Translations under genes and position numbers: made by a program
The notes under the pieces: generated by a model
Told to the model about the DNA's origin: nothing
Databases searched by the model: none
Seen by the model: the letters and a program-made list of their open reading frames with translations, nothing else
Shown: piece after piece, positions 1-6,976 of the stretch
Position numbering within the stretch: the first letter of the stretch is position 1
Layout: every line of letters begins with the position of its first letter
Origin: Clostridia bacterium
Lineage (GTDB): Bacteria > Bacillota > Clostridia > Christensenellales > Aristaeellaceae
NCBI GenBank assembly: GCA_017938695.1
Contig: JAGBBA010000072.1
Span: 1 to 64,000, forward strand
Length of the DNA stretch: 64,000 nt
Reading direction: 5' to 3'

Positions 1-260
1 GCCATGCAAAAACCTTCCCCTTGAGGGGAAGGTGGCCGAGCGTAGCGAGGTCGGATGAGGTGTTGCCCCTTCCCCCGCGTCGCGGCGCATCCGTTATGCG
101 CCGTGACCCCAGCAAAGGAAAAACCCACTCTGCTCTCGCAGAATGGGTTTCGAAAGGGCCGAAGGCCCTTCGCGGGAGTCCAGAGGGCAGAGCCCTCTGG
201 TGGGGTGCAGGGGCAAAGCCCCTGCCCAGGGGTTTCCAAAGGGGACAGCGTCCCCTTTGG
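1..260. repeat. Composite palindromic intergenic repeat cluster
   Basis: No gene is visible here. The stretch is built of short palindromes: a CCTTCCCC/GGGGAAGG stem near 12-32, AGGGCCGAAGGCCCT near 155-169, CAGAGGGCAGAGCCCTCTGG near 181-200 and AAAGGGGACAGCGTCCCCTTT near 237-258. The last lies directly beyond the stop of the minus-strand gene that ends at 261 and could end its transcript. The same module types recur at 2673-2933. Such mosaics of small hairpin modules are common between genes in GC-rich gut Clostridia. Confidence 0.75.
73..110 (+). repeat. Left arm of a 38-bp inverted repeat
   Basis: This segment is the reverse complement of 2824-2861 with one mismatch in 38 positions by hand alignment. 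The arms enclose the VanY-like and FMN-lipoprotein genes. It could be a dispersed repeat present in two orientations or a boundary for inversion. No transposase is near. Confidence 0.8.
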
Positions 261-1394
261 TCAATACTCGAACACGGTGATGACGGCACCCATGTTGTCC
301 AGGCTGGAGATGTAGTTGATGGCCTTGCCGGTGATCTCGATCTGGATGGGGTTCACGTCGTCGCCCACGTACTGGCGGACGATCTCGTAGCGGAGGACGC
401 CGTTTTCAAACACGGCGATGTGGGAGTGCTCCTGGAGATACTCGATGTACTCTTCCAGGCACAGGCCCAGCTGGTTCATCACGGTGGCGTGGCCCTTGCC
501 CACATAGCGGTAGGCTTCCAGGGAAACGTTCACGCCGGTCTTGTAGCTCTTGTCCTGGGTGCCCTTGAGGGGGAAGTCGGACTTGGGGAAGCGGAACACC
601 AGGCCGTACTTCCAGCAGTTTTCGCTCATCCACTTGCCGGCTTCGGTTTCGATGTAGTTGGCGTTGTTCACAGCCGCATCGCCGCGCTTGTACAGGTCAA
701 GGGTGAAGGTGAGGCCGGTGTTGAACTCGCTGGTGCCGGGGTAGTTCACGTCGCGCTTGGTGCGCTCGATGAGCTCGTCGCCGGAATAGCGGCTGGAATA
801 CTGATCCATGTATTTATTGAACAGGGCGTTCTGCGTATCCCAGGAGCGGTAGGCTTCGCGGACGATGTAGTTCTCGTGGCCCAGGGTGGCAGCGTCGTTG
901 ATGGCGGCCTGCAGGGCGTCGATCACCACGGGGAACAATTCCAGGTTATAGTTGTCCACGGCGATCTTGCCATCGGTATAGTTGCCGATGGAAACCAGGT
1001 TTTCCTCGATGAAGTCATCGGGGCGGGAGTGCCACTCGTTCACCAGCAGCATGCCGTTGTTCATGATGTCGGCACGGTTCAGGGTGACGATGCTGGGGTT
1101 CTCCAGGGGATAGCTGGTCAGGTCGATCACTTCCAAGCCCTCGCCGGAGGGGGTGGGCCAGGCCAGGTTGGCACCGCTCTGGGTGGCAGCCTCAAACTCG
1201 GCCAGGGCCTTGGCGTACTCCTGGTCGCGCTGGGCGTTGATGGCCTCGACTTCCTTCTGCTTGGCTTCCAGCAGGCTGTCACGGTAGGTCGTGATATAGT
1301 TGCCCAGGAAGAAGCAGCCTGCAGCCAGCACGGCCAGGCATACCGTCCACACAAGCATCACTTTGATAGGGTCGCGTCGTTTCTGTTTCTTCAT
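261..1394 (-). CDS. VanY-like membrane-anchored protein lacking all zinc ligands (probable pseudo-peptidase)
   Basis: This 377-residue protein has a short basic N-terminus, one membrane segment (about residues 11-33), an alanine-rich coiled linker (40-75) and a C-terminal domain resembling D,D-carboxypeptidases of the VanY / peptidase M15B fold (about 155-300). The fold is suggested by YRSWDTQ (182-188), VNYPGTSEFNTGL (216-228) and YRYVG (295-299). In active VanY enzymes zinc is held by the His and Asp of SxHxxGxAxD and the His of EPWH, whose Glu is the catalytic base. Here these positions are Phe224, Thr231, Ala294 and Ser291, so hydrolysis is very unlikely and a wall-binding or scaffold role is more plausible. 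The ATG at 1394 is preferred over a TTG 27 bases upstream that has no ribosome site. Confidence 0.7.
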   Translation of the reverse strand: MKKQKRRDPIKVMLVWTVCLAVLAAGCFFLGNYITTYRDSLLEAKQKEVEAINAQRDQEYAKALAEFEAATQSGANLAWPTPSGEGLEVIDLTSYPLENPSIVTLNRADIMNNGMLLVNEWHSRPDDFIEENLVSIGNYTDGKIAVDNYNLELFPVVIDALQAAINDAATLGHENYIVREAYRSWDTQNALFNKYMDQYSSRYSGDELIERTKRDVNYPGTSEFNTGLTFTLDLYKRGDAAVNNANYIETEAGKWMSENCWKYGLVFRFPKSDFPLKGTQDKSYKTGVNVSLEAYRYVGKGHATVMNQLGLCLEEYIEYLQEHSHIAVFENGVLRYEIVRQYVGDDVNPIQIEITGKAINYISSLDNMGAVITVFEY

Positions 1395-1659
1395 ATGGGA
1401 TGAAGCACCTGCCTTCCGCAAGGTTCATGATTGGGTTTTACACAGGAAACGGATCAAGGCGGTCATTTCTTCCATAACTGGGTGAAATTGAGCGCAAAAA
1501 TCCTATTTCTTCATACAAACATTCTCCACGCTGGCGAAAAGTTCCTTCTTTTCATTGCAAAAAAGTTACGATTTGAAAAAATAATGATGCCTGAATGAAA
1601 TATGCCGGGCTCGTTCAAACTATCCGCGACCAACAAGCGCGAAAGGATGGTATGGAACG

Positions 1660-2706
1660 ATGAGGCGGATCTGGAATGTATGCCTGTGCCTGATGATGGC
1701 CGGTACGATGGCGGCCTGCACCGCGGGCGCAGAAGAGCGCGTGGGCCAGGCCCAGGGCTACGGCGGCACGCTGAAGGTGCGTGTGGAGGTGGATGGCGAG
1801 AAGCTCAGCAAAGTTGAGGTGACTGAGCACCATGAAACCCAGGGCGTGGGCACCAAGGCCATTGACGCCTTGCCGGACGCCATGGTGTCCGCCGGAACCT
1901 GGCAGGTGGACAGCGTCAGCGGCGCTACGGTGACCAGCGAGGCCATCAAGGCCGCCGTGCGCATGGCCCTGGGTGAAGAAACCGTGCAGGCCACGCCGGT
2001 CACCAGCCAGCAGCCCAACGAGCAGCAGCCCGTGCCCTACCTGCCCGATGGTGCCAAGAGCGGCATCGGCATGGCAGCCACCGGCCGCGTGGGCCCCGGC
2101 ACTGACGACACTGGTGCCCAGGTGTATTCCTTTAATGTAGTGTTTGCCCACGGCGTGTTCGACGCCTCAGGCAAGGTGCTGAGCCTGGACGTGGATCAGC
2201 TGGAGGTGGCCACCCCCAATTATGACGGGGCCAGCATGCCGCACTTCAGCGGCTTTCCGGGCCAGGGCGGCTATGCCCTGTGGGACGACGCGGCAGGCAA
2301 GACCTCCGGCAAAACCGAGGATACCGACGAGAGCTTTCTCCAGGAGGTGTCCGGCTGGCAGAGCAAACGCCAGCGCGGCGATGCCTACAAGCTGACCACC
2401 GGCACCTGGCAGGAGCAAATGGACGTTTACCAGCAGCTTTTTGTGGGCATGACCGTGGATGAGATCGAAGCCTGGTTCAACAAATACTGCTCCGACGAAA
2501 CCGGCCGCCCCTTGAAATCCGACAGTGAAAAGGACGAGGAACTGGTCAAATACGCCGACCTCTCCGAAGAAGAAAAGCAGCAGCTGGCCGACGTGACCTC
2601 CTCTGCCACCATGTCCCTGCGCGACGCCCACGGCGACATCCTCACCGCCATCCGCCGCGCCTGGGAGAACGCCAGAGGGGGCTCTGCCCCCTCTGGACAC
2701 CCCTGA
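1660..2706 (+). CDS. FMN-binding-domain lipoprotein, predicted flavinylated
   Basis: The 348-residue product has a lipoprotein signal peptide with lipobox MAAC (Cys20), then an FMN_bind domain (about 35-105) carrying DSVSGAT (84-90). This matches the Dxx(S/T)GAT motif in which the final Thr (Thr90) receives FMN from the transferase ApbE. A second, unassigned region follows (about 130-320). The protein should sit on the outer face of the membrane and pass electrons in flavin-based extracytosolic electron transfer, possibly to the flavoenzyme at 4201-6063, which has a related N-terminal domain. The last dozen residues are encoded by a palindromic repeat module, so the natural C-terminus has been replaced or extended. 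No ApbE gene is in the window. Confidence 0.75.
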   Translation: MRRIWNVCLCLMMAGTMAACTAGAEERVGQAQGYGGTLKVRVEVDGEKLSKVEVTEHHETQGVGTKAIDALPDAMVSAGTWQVDSVSGATVTSEAIKAAVRMALGEETVQATPVTSQQPNEQQPVPYLPDGAKSGIGMAATGRVGPGTDDTGAQVYSFNVVFAHGVFDASGKVLSLDVDQLEVATPNYDGASMPHFSGFPGQGGYALWDDAAGKTSGKTEDTDESFLQEVSGWQSKRQRGDAYKLTTGTWQEQMDVYQQLFVGMTVDEIEAWFNKYCSDETGRPLKSDSEKDEELVKYADLSEEEKQQLADVTSSATMSLRDAHGDILTAIRRAWENARGGSAPSGHP

Positions 2707-2933
2707 CCAGAGGGCTCTGCCCTCTGGACTCCCGGTCAGGGCTCTGCCCTGACAACCCGCTTAAGGGCCCTTCGGCCCTTAAGAATCCCATTCGGGGTGG
2801 CGGTGCTGGGTGATCTCCGTGTAGGGGTCACGACGCATAACGGATGCGCCGCGACGCGGGGGATGTTTCTTGGCTCCCCTTGGGGGGGGAGCTGGCCGCC
2901 GCAGCGGCCTGAGAGGGGTCAGGCTGGGTATGT
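2673..2933. repeat. Second palindromic repeat cluster, overlapping the preceding gene's 3' end
   Basis: Several GC-rich palindromes lie side by side: AGAGGGGGCTCTGCCCCCTCT (interrupted, about 2676-2696), AGAGGGCTCTGCCCTCT (2711-2727), CAGGGCTCTGCCCTG (about 2736-2750) and TTAAGGGCCCTTCGGCCCTTAA (about 2761-2782). They are followed by the arm at 2824-2861 and a GGGGGAGCTGGCCGC...CCTGAGAGGGG unit near 2886-2918. The module types match 1-260, largely in opposite orientation. The first module is inside the upstream reading frame. Confidence 0.75.
2824..2861 (-). repeat. Right arm of the 38-bp inverted repeat
   Basis: Reverse complement of 73-110 with a single mismatch (A where the other arm implies G). 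It lies between the FMN lipoprotein and the small membrane-protein pair. Confidence 0.8.
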
Positions 2934-2957
2934 AGTGATGGAAGGAGGTGCTCCGCG

Positions 2958-3293
2958 TTGCTGGTTTTGGTCATCATCGCCCTGATGGTCATGGCGGGGG
3001 AGGTGCATCACCTGGCGGTGTTTGCCATGATGGCCCTGGGGGCGTTCCTGGCGGCGTTGCCGGAGCGCATCCGCAGGCGAAAGGAGCCCCGGCTGCGCTC
3101 CACCTGGCAGGGGTGCGTGGTGTGTTTTTGTGCAGGGCTGGCGATGGTGCTGGCAGCGGGCCTGGCACGGATGAACGGCGGCTTGCTCACGGGGCTGATG
3201 CAGGGCAGCGTGAGTGCCTATGCTTTTGGCGGGCTGGCGTGGCTGGCCGCGGCGGTGGCGGCGAGGATCAAGGAAAGGAAGCGGCGCACATGA
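2958..3293 (+). CDS. Small integral membrane protein, unknown function
   Basis: The 111-residue hydrophobic protein has about three to four membrane segments (roughly 2-12, 18-34, 50-68 and 82-102) and a basic tail (RIKERKRR). It starts with TTG at 2958, placed 7 bases after a strong GAAGGAGGTG ribosome site at 2941-2950; no ATG fits as well. Its stop overlaps the start of the next gene as ATGA, so the two are translationally coupled and the products may form one complex. I do not recognise the family. Confidence 0.7.
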   Translation: MLVLVIIALMVMAGEVHHLAVFAMMALGAFLAALPERIRRRKEPRLRSTWQGCVVCFCAGLAMVLAAGLARMNGGLLTGLMQGSVSAYAFGGLAWLAAAVAARIKERKRRT

Positions 3294-4006
3294 AGGAGCT
3301 TCTCTTGGGCGGCATGGCAGGGCTGGCCCTGGGTATTGCGGCCCAGCGGCTGGGCCTGCACCGCCGGGATGACCTGCGCTGCGCCCTGGGGCTTTTGCAT
3401 CCGGCCATGCTGCGACGGCTGCTGCTGGCGGTGGGCCTGGGCACCATGCTCACCGCGCTGATGATGTGGCTGGCGGTGATCGACGTGGATACGGTGGCCG
3501 TGCCGCCCCTGGACGGGGGCACCGTCATCGGCGGGGTGATCTTCGGTGCAGTGCTGGGCTGGAGCGGCCTCGCCCCGGCCACGGCCCCGGTGGTGCTGGG
3601 GGCGGATCGCTTCTGGGAGGGGCTGTGCGCCGTGGCTGGCTGCGCAGCCGGGGCCCTGCTGCTGCCCTATGCGGAGCGCATCTTCCCGGCCCTTCGCGGC
3701 TGGCTGCCGGCATCGGCCAACACATGGTTTCAAGTAACGCTGGACGAGCCCTTCCTGTTCGCCGGGGGCTTTCTGGGGCAGGGGTGCATCGGCCTGGTGA
3801 TCGCTGTTGCAGCCCTGTGCGTGCGCCGCCCTAAAGAGGATGCACCGCCGGAAGACATCGCCCCGGCAGAGGAACCGCCTGCCCCGGAGCCTGCATCCAC
3901 CGCCCCCGAGGATGTGCAGGACGAAACCTTCGTGGCCATCCTCCCCGGTGAAGAAAGCGTTGTGGTGGACACCCAGGAAGACCCGCCGGAGCCTGAGGTC
4001 GAATAA
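3290..4006 (+). CDS. YeeE/YedE-like (Sulf_transp) membrane protein with acidic Pro-rich tail
   Basis: The 238-residue protein has about five membrane segments in its first 180 residues and ends in a Pro/Glu-rich cytoplasmic tail (about 182-238). The central GGVIFGAVLGWSGLAPAT resembles the GGxxFGxGxxLxGxCPG motif of thiosulfate or selenium transport-related YeeE/YedE proteins, but the conserved Cys is replaced (LAPAT). The similarity is therefore weak and a thiol-sulfur transport role is doubtful. The start codon overlaps the stop of the preceding membrane-protein gene. Confidence 0.5.
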   Translation: MKELLLGGMAGLALGIAAQRLGLHRRDDLRCALGLLHPAMLRRLLLAVGLGTMLTALMMWLAVIDVDTVAVPPLDGGTVIGGVIFGAVLGWSGLAPATAPVVLGADRFWEGLCAVAGCAAGALLLPYAERIFPALRGWLPASANTWFQVTLDEPFLFAGGFLGQGCIGLVIAVAALCVRRPKEDAPPEDIAPAEEPPAPEPASTAPEDVQDETFVAILPGEESVVVDTQEDPPEPEVE

Positions 4007-4043
4007 GAAAGGCTACTTCTACTCCCTGTTCACCGTATCCCAA

Positions 4044-4080
4044 TAAAAAATCCCCCGGAGTTCATCACTCCAGGGGAAAA
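4044..4080 (-). terminator. Rho-independent terminator (minus strand)
   Basis: TCCCCCGGAG pairs with CTCCAGGGGA (one mismatch) around a 7-base loop. Read on the minus strand the stem is followed by ATTTTTTATT. It ends transcription of the fumarate-reductase-like gene and may also serve the convergent plus-strand genes. Confidence 0.75.
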
Positions 4081-4146
4081 TCTCATATCCCCGAATCGTC
4101 AGCTGCCCGGGCATTGTCTGCCTGGCCCGCTGCTTTTTCGGGAGAG

Positions 4147-4185
4147 CGCGAGAGGGGCTTTTTCTCAGAAAAAGCCGCCTCTCGC
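4147..4185. other. Long perfect hairpin
   Basis: GCGAGAGG-GGCTTTTT pairs with AAAAAGCC-GCCTCTCGC around a CTCAG loop, a 16-bp stem with one extra base. It lies just downstream of the 4201-6063 gene and has no good T-tract, so it may protect the 3' end of that transcript. Confidence 0.6.
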
Positions 4186-4200
4186 ATTTGCATGCTCGAA

Positions 4201-6063
4201 TTACTTCACGTACTCAGCAGCCTCAGCACCGGCGATGCGGCCGAAGACCACGAAGTCAGCCACGGCGTTGCCGCCCAGACGGTTAGCACCGTGGACACCG
4301 CCGGTGATCTCGCCAGCAGCGTACAGGCCGGGGATGGCATTGCCATTCACGTCCAGCACCTGGGTGTCGGCGTTGATCTGCAGGCCGCCCATGGTGTGAT
4401 GCACGCCAGCGGTGACCTTGATGGCATAGAAGGGAGCGGTGTTCAGGGGATTGGCGAAGCTGGTACGGCCGAAGTCGGGGTCGTTCTTGGCCTCGACATA
4501 GCTGTTCCAGGTGTTCATGGTTTCGGCCAGGGCAGCACCGTCCACGCCGATGGCGGCACCCAGCTCTTCGTAGGTAGCACCCTGGAAGGTGAAGCCCTTC
4601 TTCACATAGCCCTGGATAACAGCGGACTTCTGCAGCATGGCGTCGTCCACGATCAGCCAGGAGTAGGAACCGGTCTGAGCGATCTCGGCAGCGGAAACCA
4701 CGTCGCGGGTGCCCACTTCGTCGATGAAACGCTTGCCCTCGGCATTCACCAGCACAGCACCGTCGCCGCGCAGGCCTTCGGTGATCAGGGCAGAGGTGTC
4801 AGCCTGCACGGTGGGATGGATCTGGATCTGGTCCATATCCACCACGGCAGCACCGATTTCCTGGGCCATCTTGATGCCCTGGCCCTGGATGCCGGCAGCA
4901 TTAGTGGTCATGAAGCCCTTCAGCTCGGGCTTCAGCTCGGCCACCATGTCCAGGTTGGCACCGAAGCCGCCAGCAGTCAGGATCACGGCCTTGGCGTTCA
5001 CGGTCACGGTCTCGCCGTTCTTGCCCTCAGCCACGATGCCGCAGGCAGCACCGTCCTTCATGATGATGGACTTGGCTTCGGTTTCCAGCAGGATGGTGAT
5101 GTTCTCGCTCTCGTTGCAGGCGGTCTCCAGCAGGGGGATCATGTAGGAGCCCACGGAGACGGTCTGGCCGGCATCGTTCACAGGGCGATGGATACGCTTC
5201 ACGGAAGCACCGCCGAAGGAACCAACGCTGGTCAGGTTGATGTTCACGGTCTTCAGCCAGTCGATGGCATCAGCAGTGCCGTTGACCATGGTGGCCACCA
5301 GCTCGGGGTTGTTCACGCCCTTGCCGCCGATCATGGTATCCAGCTGCATCAGCTCAACAGAGTCGAAGTAGCCGGTGGGGTTCTCCTGATAGGCCTTCCA
5401 CTGCACGGTGACCTTCTCGGTCAGGTCGGCGATGGCGGCGTTATCGGCATAGGAAGCGGCAGCGGCCAGCTGCTTGTCAACACCGGCGTTTTCGCCGAAG
5501 GTGTTCTCGTCCTGGGCGGGGGTCTTGGCAGCGTTCATGCCGCCGGTGGCCTTCACGGAGTTGCCGCCAACCAGGGGCTGGCTCTCCAGAATGATGACCT
5601 TCTTGCCGGCTTCGGCAGCGGTCAGGGCGGCGGTCATGCCGGCACCGCCGGCACCCACGATCACCACGTCCACGTCGTAAGCGGCGTCGACGGCTTCCTC
5701 AACGACCTTGGTGTTGTAGTCGTCGGGGTTCAGGCCAGCGGCGGTCAGGGCCAGCTTGGCGGCCTCGATCACGGCGTTGGAGGTGAGGGTGGCAGTGGAC
5801 ATCACGTCCACGTTCAGGGTGTTGCCAGCCACCATAGCGGCGGGCAGGGCCTCGATGGCCTTGGAGCCGATGCCTTCGGTCTGATCCACACCCTCTGCAA
5901 CCACAGAGGTGATCACGCCGTCGGTCACGGTGATGGTCACGGTCACGTCGCCGTTGTTGTAGCCCTTGGCAGTGCCAACGCCGGTCACGGTGTCAGCCAG
6001 GGCGACGGTGGCAGTCAGCACCAGCACCAGGGCCAGAAGCAGCGCGGAAATACGCTTCATCAT
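4201..6063 (-). CDS. Secreted flavoprotein reductase of the fumarate/urocanate reductase family
   Basis: The 620-residue product has a signal peptide (cut near ALA-DT, residue 23), an N-terminal FMN_bind domain (25-105) and a FAD-binding fumarate-reductase domain (about 130-620). The Rossmann motif is VVIVGAGGAGM. Shewanella-type active-site residues appear present: IQIHPT, the Arg of EGLRGDGAVLVN, GVHHTMGG and GVHGANRLGG. The predicted FMN-attachment motif reads DVMSTAT (86-92), with Thr replacing the usual Gly. There is no haem domain, so electrons probably arrive through FMN. The acceptor (fumarate, urocanate, methacrylate or another enoate) cannot be read from sequence. An AAGGAGG site lies 9 bases before the first of two tandem ATG codons. 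Confidence 0.85.
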   Translation of the reverse strand: MMKRISALLLALVLVLTATVALADTVTGVGTAKGYNNGDVTVTITVTDGVITSVVAEGVDQTEGIGSKAIEALPAAMVAGNTLNVDVMSTATLTSNAVIEAAKLALTAAGLNPDDYNTKVVEEAVDAAYDVDVVIVGAGGAGMTAALTAAEAGKKVIILESQPLVGGNSVKATGGMNAAKTPAQDENTFGENAGVDKQLAAAASYADNAAIADLTEKVTVQWKAYQENPTGYFDSVELMQLDTMIGGKGVNNPELVATMVNGTADAIDWLKTVNINLTSVGSFGGASVKRIHRPVNDAGQTVSVGSYMIPLLETACNESENITILLETEAKSIIMKDGAACGIVAEGKNGETVTVNAKAVILTAGGFGANLDMVAELKPELKGFMTTNAAGIQGQGIKMAQEIGAAVVDMDQIQIHPTVQADTSALITEGLRGDGAVLVNAEGKRFIDEVGTRDVVSAAEIAQTGSYSWLIVDDAMLQKSAVIQGYVKKGFTFQGATYEELGAAIGVDGAALAETMNTWNSYVEAKNDPDFGRTSFANPLNTAPFYAIKVTAGVHHTMGGLQINADTQVLDVNGNAIPGLYAAGEITGGVHGANRLGGNAVADFVVFGRIAGAEAAEYVK

Positions 6064-6111
6064 GGTAAGTTTCCTCCTTGCAAATTCTGCTGCTTATGCA
6101 GCTCGACCACA

Positions 6112-6120
6112 GTATAGCAT
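6112..6120 (-). promoter_or_regulatory. Extended -10 promoter element for the reductase gene
   Basis: On the minus strand this reads TGCTATACT, an extended -10 (TGn plus TATACT), about 50 bases upstream of the start at 6063. No convincing -35 is visible. Confidence 0.5.
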
Positions 6121-6241
6121 AGCTTGCAGGAAAAAGCTACATTTCGACAAAAAAATAACGATATTTTTTTATCAATCATATCATCATAACTTATTTTGAA
6201 AATGCATAGGCTGTGGCACAAGTGAAAAGGAGGGCGTTTGC

Positions 6242-6652
6242 ATGGCACAGAAACGGGTGCGCCGCCACCAGGGCGGCATGAAGAAAAAGCAGTGGACGGG
6301 CATTTTGATAGGCCTGGGGGCATCGGTACTGGTGACCCTGGCCGGGGTGGCAGTGTTTGCCCTGGTGATGCAGTGGGTACGCCCCACCGAGGACGCGGTG
6401 CGCATTTTTAACCAGGTGCTGAAGCTGGCGGCCATCGCCGTGGGCGTATGGGTGGCTGTGGGCCGGGGCGGCCAGGGGGGACTGCTCCGCGGCGCGGCGG
6501 TGGGCCTGGGCTACATGGCCGTGGGCGTGGCCCTGTATGCGGTGCTCTCCGGCCAGCAGGCACCGCTGACCTCCTATCTGGCGGATTTGGGCATGGGTAT
6601 CGCTGGCGGCGGCATCGTAGGAATGATTCTGTCGAATATTTCGCCGAAGTGA
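6242..6652 (+). CDS. TIGR04086/DUF3792-type membrane protein
   Basis: The 136-residue protein has a basic N-terminus (about 1-17) and four predicted membrane segments (about 20-44, 56-72, 82-101, 110-130) with glycine-rich loops. Length, topology and the position directly before scfA-scfB match the TIGR04086 membrane family of Clostridia. Its biochemical role is unknown. An AAGGAGGG ribosome site precedes the ATG. The scfA promoter begins immediately after its stop codon. Confidence 0.7.
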   Translation: MAQKRVRRHQGGMKKKQWTGILIGLGASVLVTLAGVAVFALVMQWVRPTEDAVRIFNQVLKLAAIAVGVWVAVGRGGQGGLLRGAAVGLGYMAVGVALYAVLSGQQAPLTSYLADLGMGIAGGGIVGMILSNISPK

Positions 6653-6681
6653 TTGCAAGATGAGAAAAGATGGTGTATAAT
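6653..6681 (+). promoter_or_regulatory. Sigma-A promoter of scfA
   Basis: TTGCAA (6653-6658) and a perfect TATAAT (6676-6681) are 17 bases apart and sit between the TIGR04086 stop and scfA. The transcript would start near 6688, giving a leader of about 30 bases. Confidence 0.8.
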
Positions 6682-6716
6682 AGTCCTATTCCATCAATAA
6701 ACGGAGGAGATTTCTC

Positions 6717-6911
6717 ATGAAGCATATCGAGACCATCCAGTCCCCCTGCCTGAAGCAGTCCCTGGTGCACGGCGGCTGCGGCGAGTGCCAGGCTTCCTGC
6801 CAGAGTGCCTGCAAGACCAGCTGCACCGTGGCTAACCAGTCCTGCGCCAACAAGGAGAACAACGCTGTTCTGGCTGGCAACGAGGGCAAGATCCGCCGCG
6901 AGTCTAAGTAA
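6717..6911 (+). CDS. scfA: SCIFF precursor peptide (six cysteines in forty-five residues)
   Basis: The 64-residue peptide is a clear SCIFF ranthipeptide precursor. The conserved cysteines are Cys21, 24, 28, 32, 36 and 43 within GGCGECQASCQSACKTSC and VANQSC. Thr37 follows Cys36; in the studied Clostridium thermocellum homologue a thioether joins Cys32 and Thr37, and both residues are present here at the same numbers. An additional Cys11 in the N-terminal part (SPCLKQ) makes seven cysteines in total. The maturase is encoded directly downstream beyond a terminator-like hairpin. The peptide is nearly universal in Clostridia and its physiological role is not settled. Confidence 0.95.
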   Translation: MKHIETIQSPCLKQSLVHGGCGECQASCQSACKTSCTVANQSCANKENNAVLAGNEGKIRRESK

Positions 6912-6927
6912 TCAGGTGTATTCTTGA

Positions 6928-6956
6928 AAGGGCCGGAGGATGACTCCGCCCTTTTT
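6928..6956 (+). terminator. Intercistronic terminator/attenuator between scfA and scfB
   Basis: AAGGGCCGGAG pairs with CTCCGCCCTT (one bulged C) and is followed by TTTTTC. It should end most transcripts after scfA and let a minority continue, giving far more precursor than enzyme. Confidence 0.8.
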
Positions 6957-6976
6957 CTATGTAGGAGGCAACCACT

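Noticed and set aside
1395..1421. TTG start nine codons upstream for the VanY-like gene
   Set aside because: No ribosome site precedes it, whereas the ATG at 1394 has a purine-rich stretch upstream and gives a normal membrane-anchor start.
4114..6117. A 667-codon plus-strand open frame opposite the fumarate-reductase-like gene
   Set aside because: Its translation is a Gly/Val/His-rich shadow with no recognisable domain, while the minus strand encodes a complete flavoenzyme with signal peptide.
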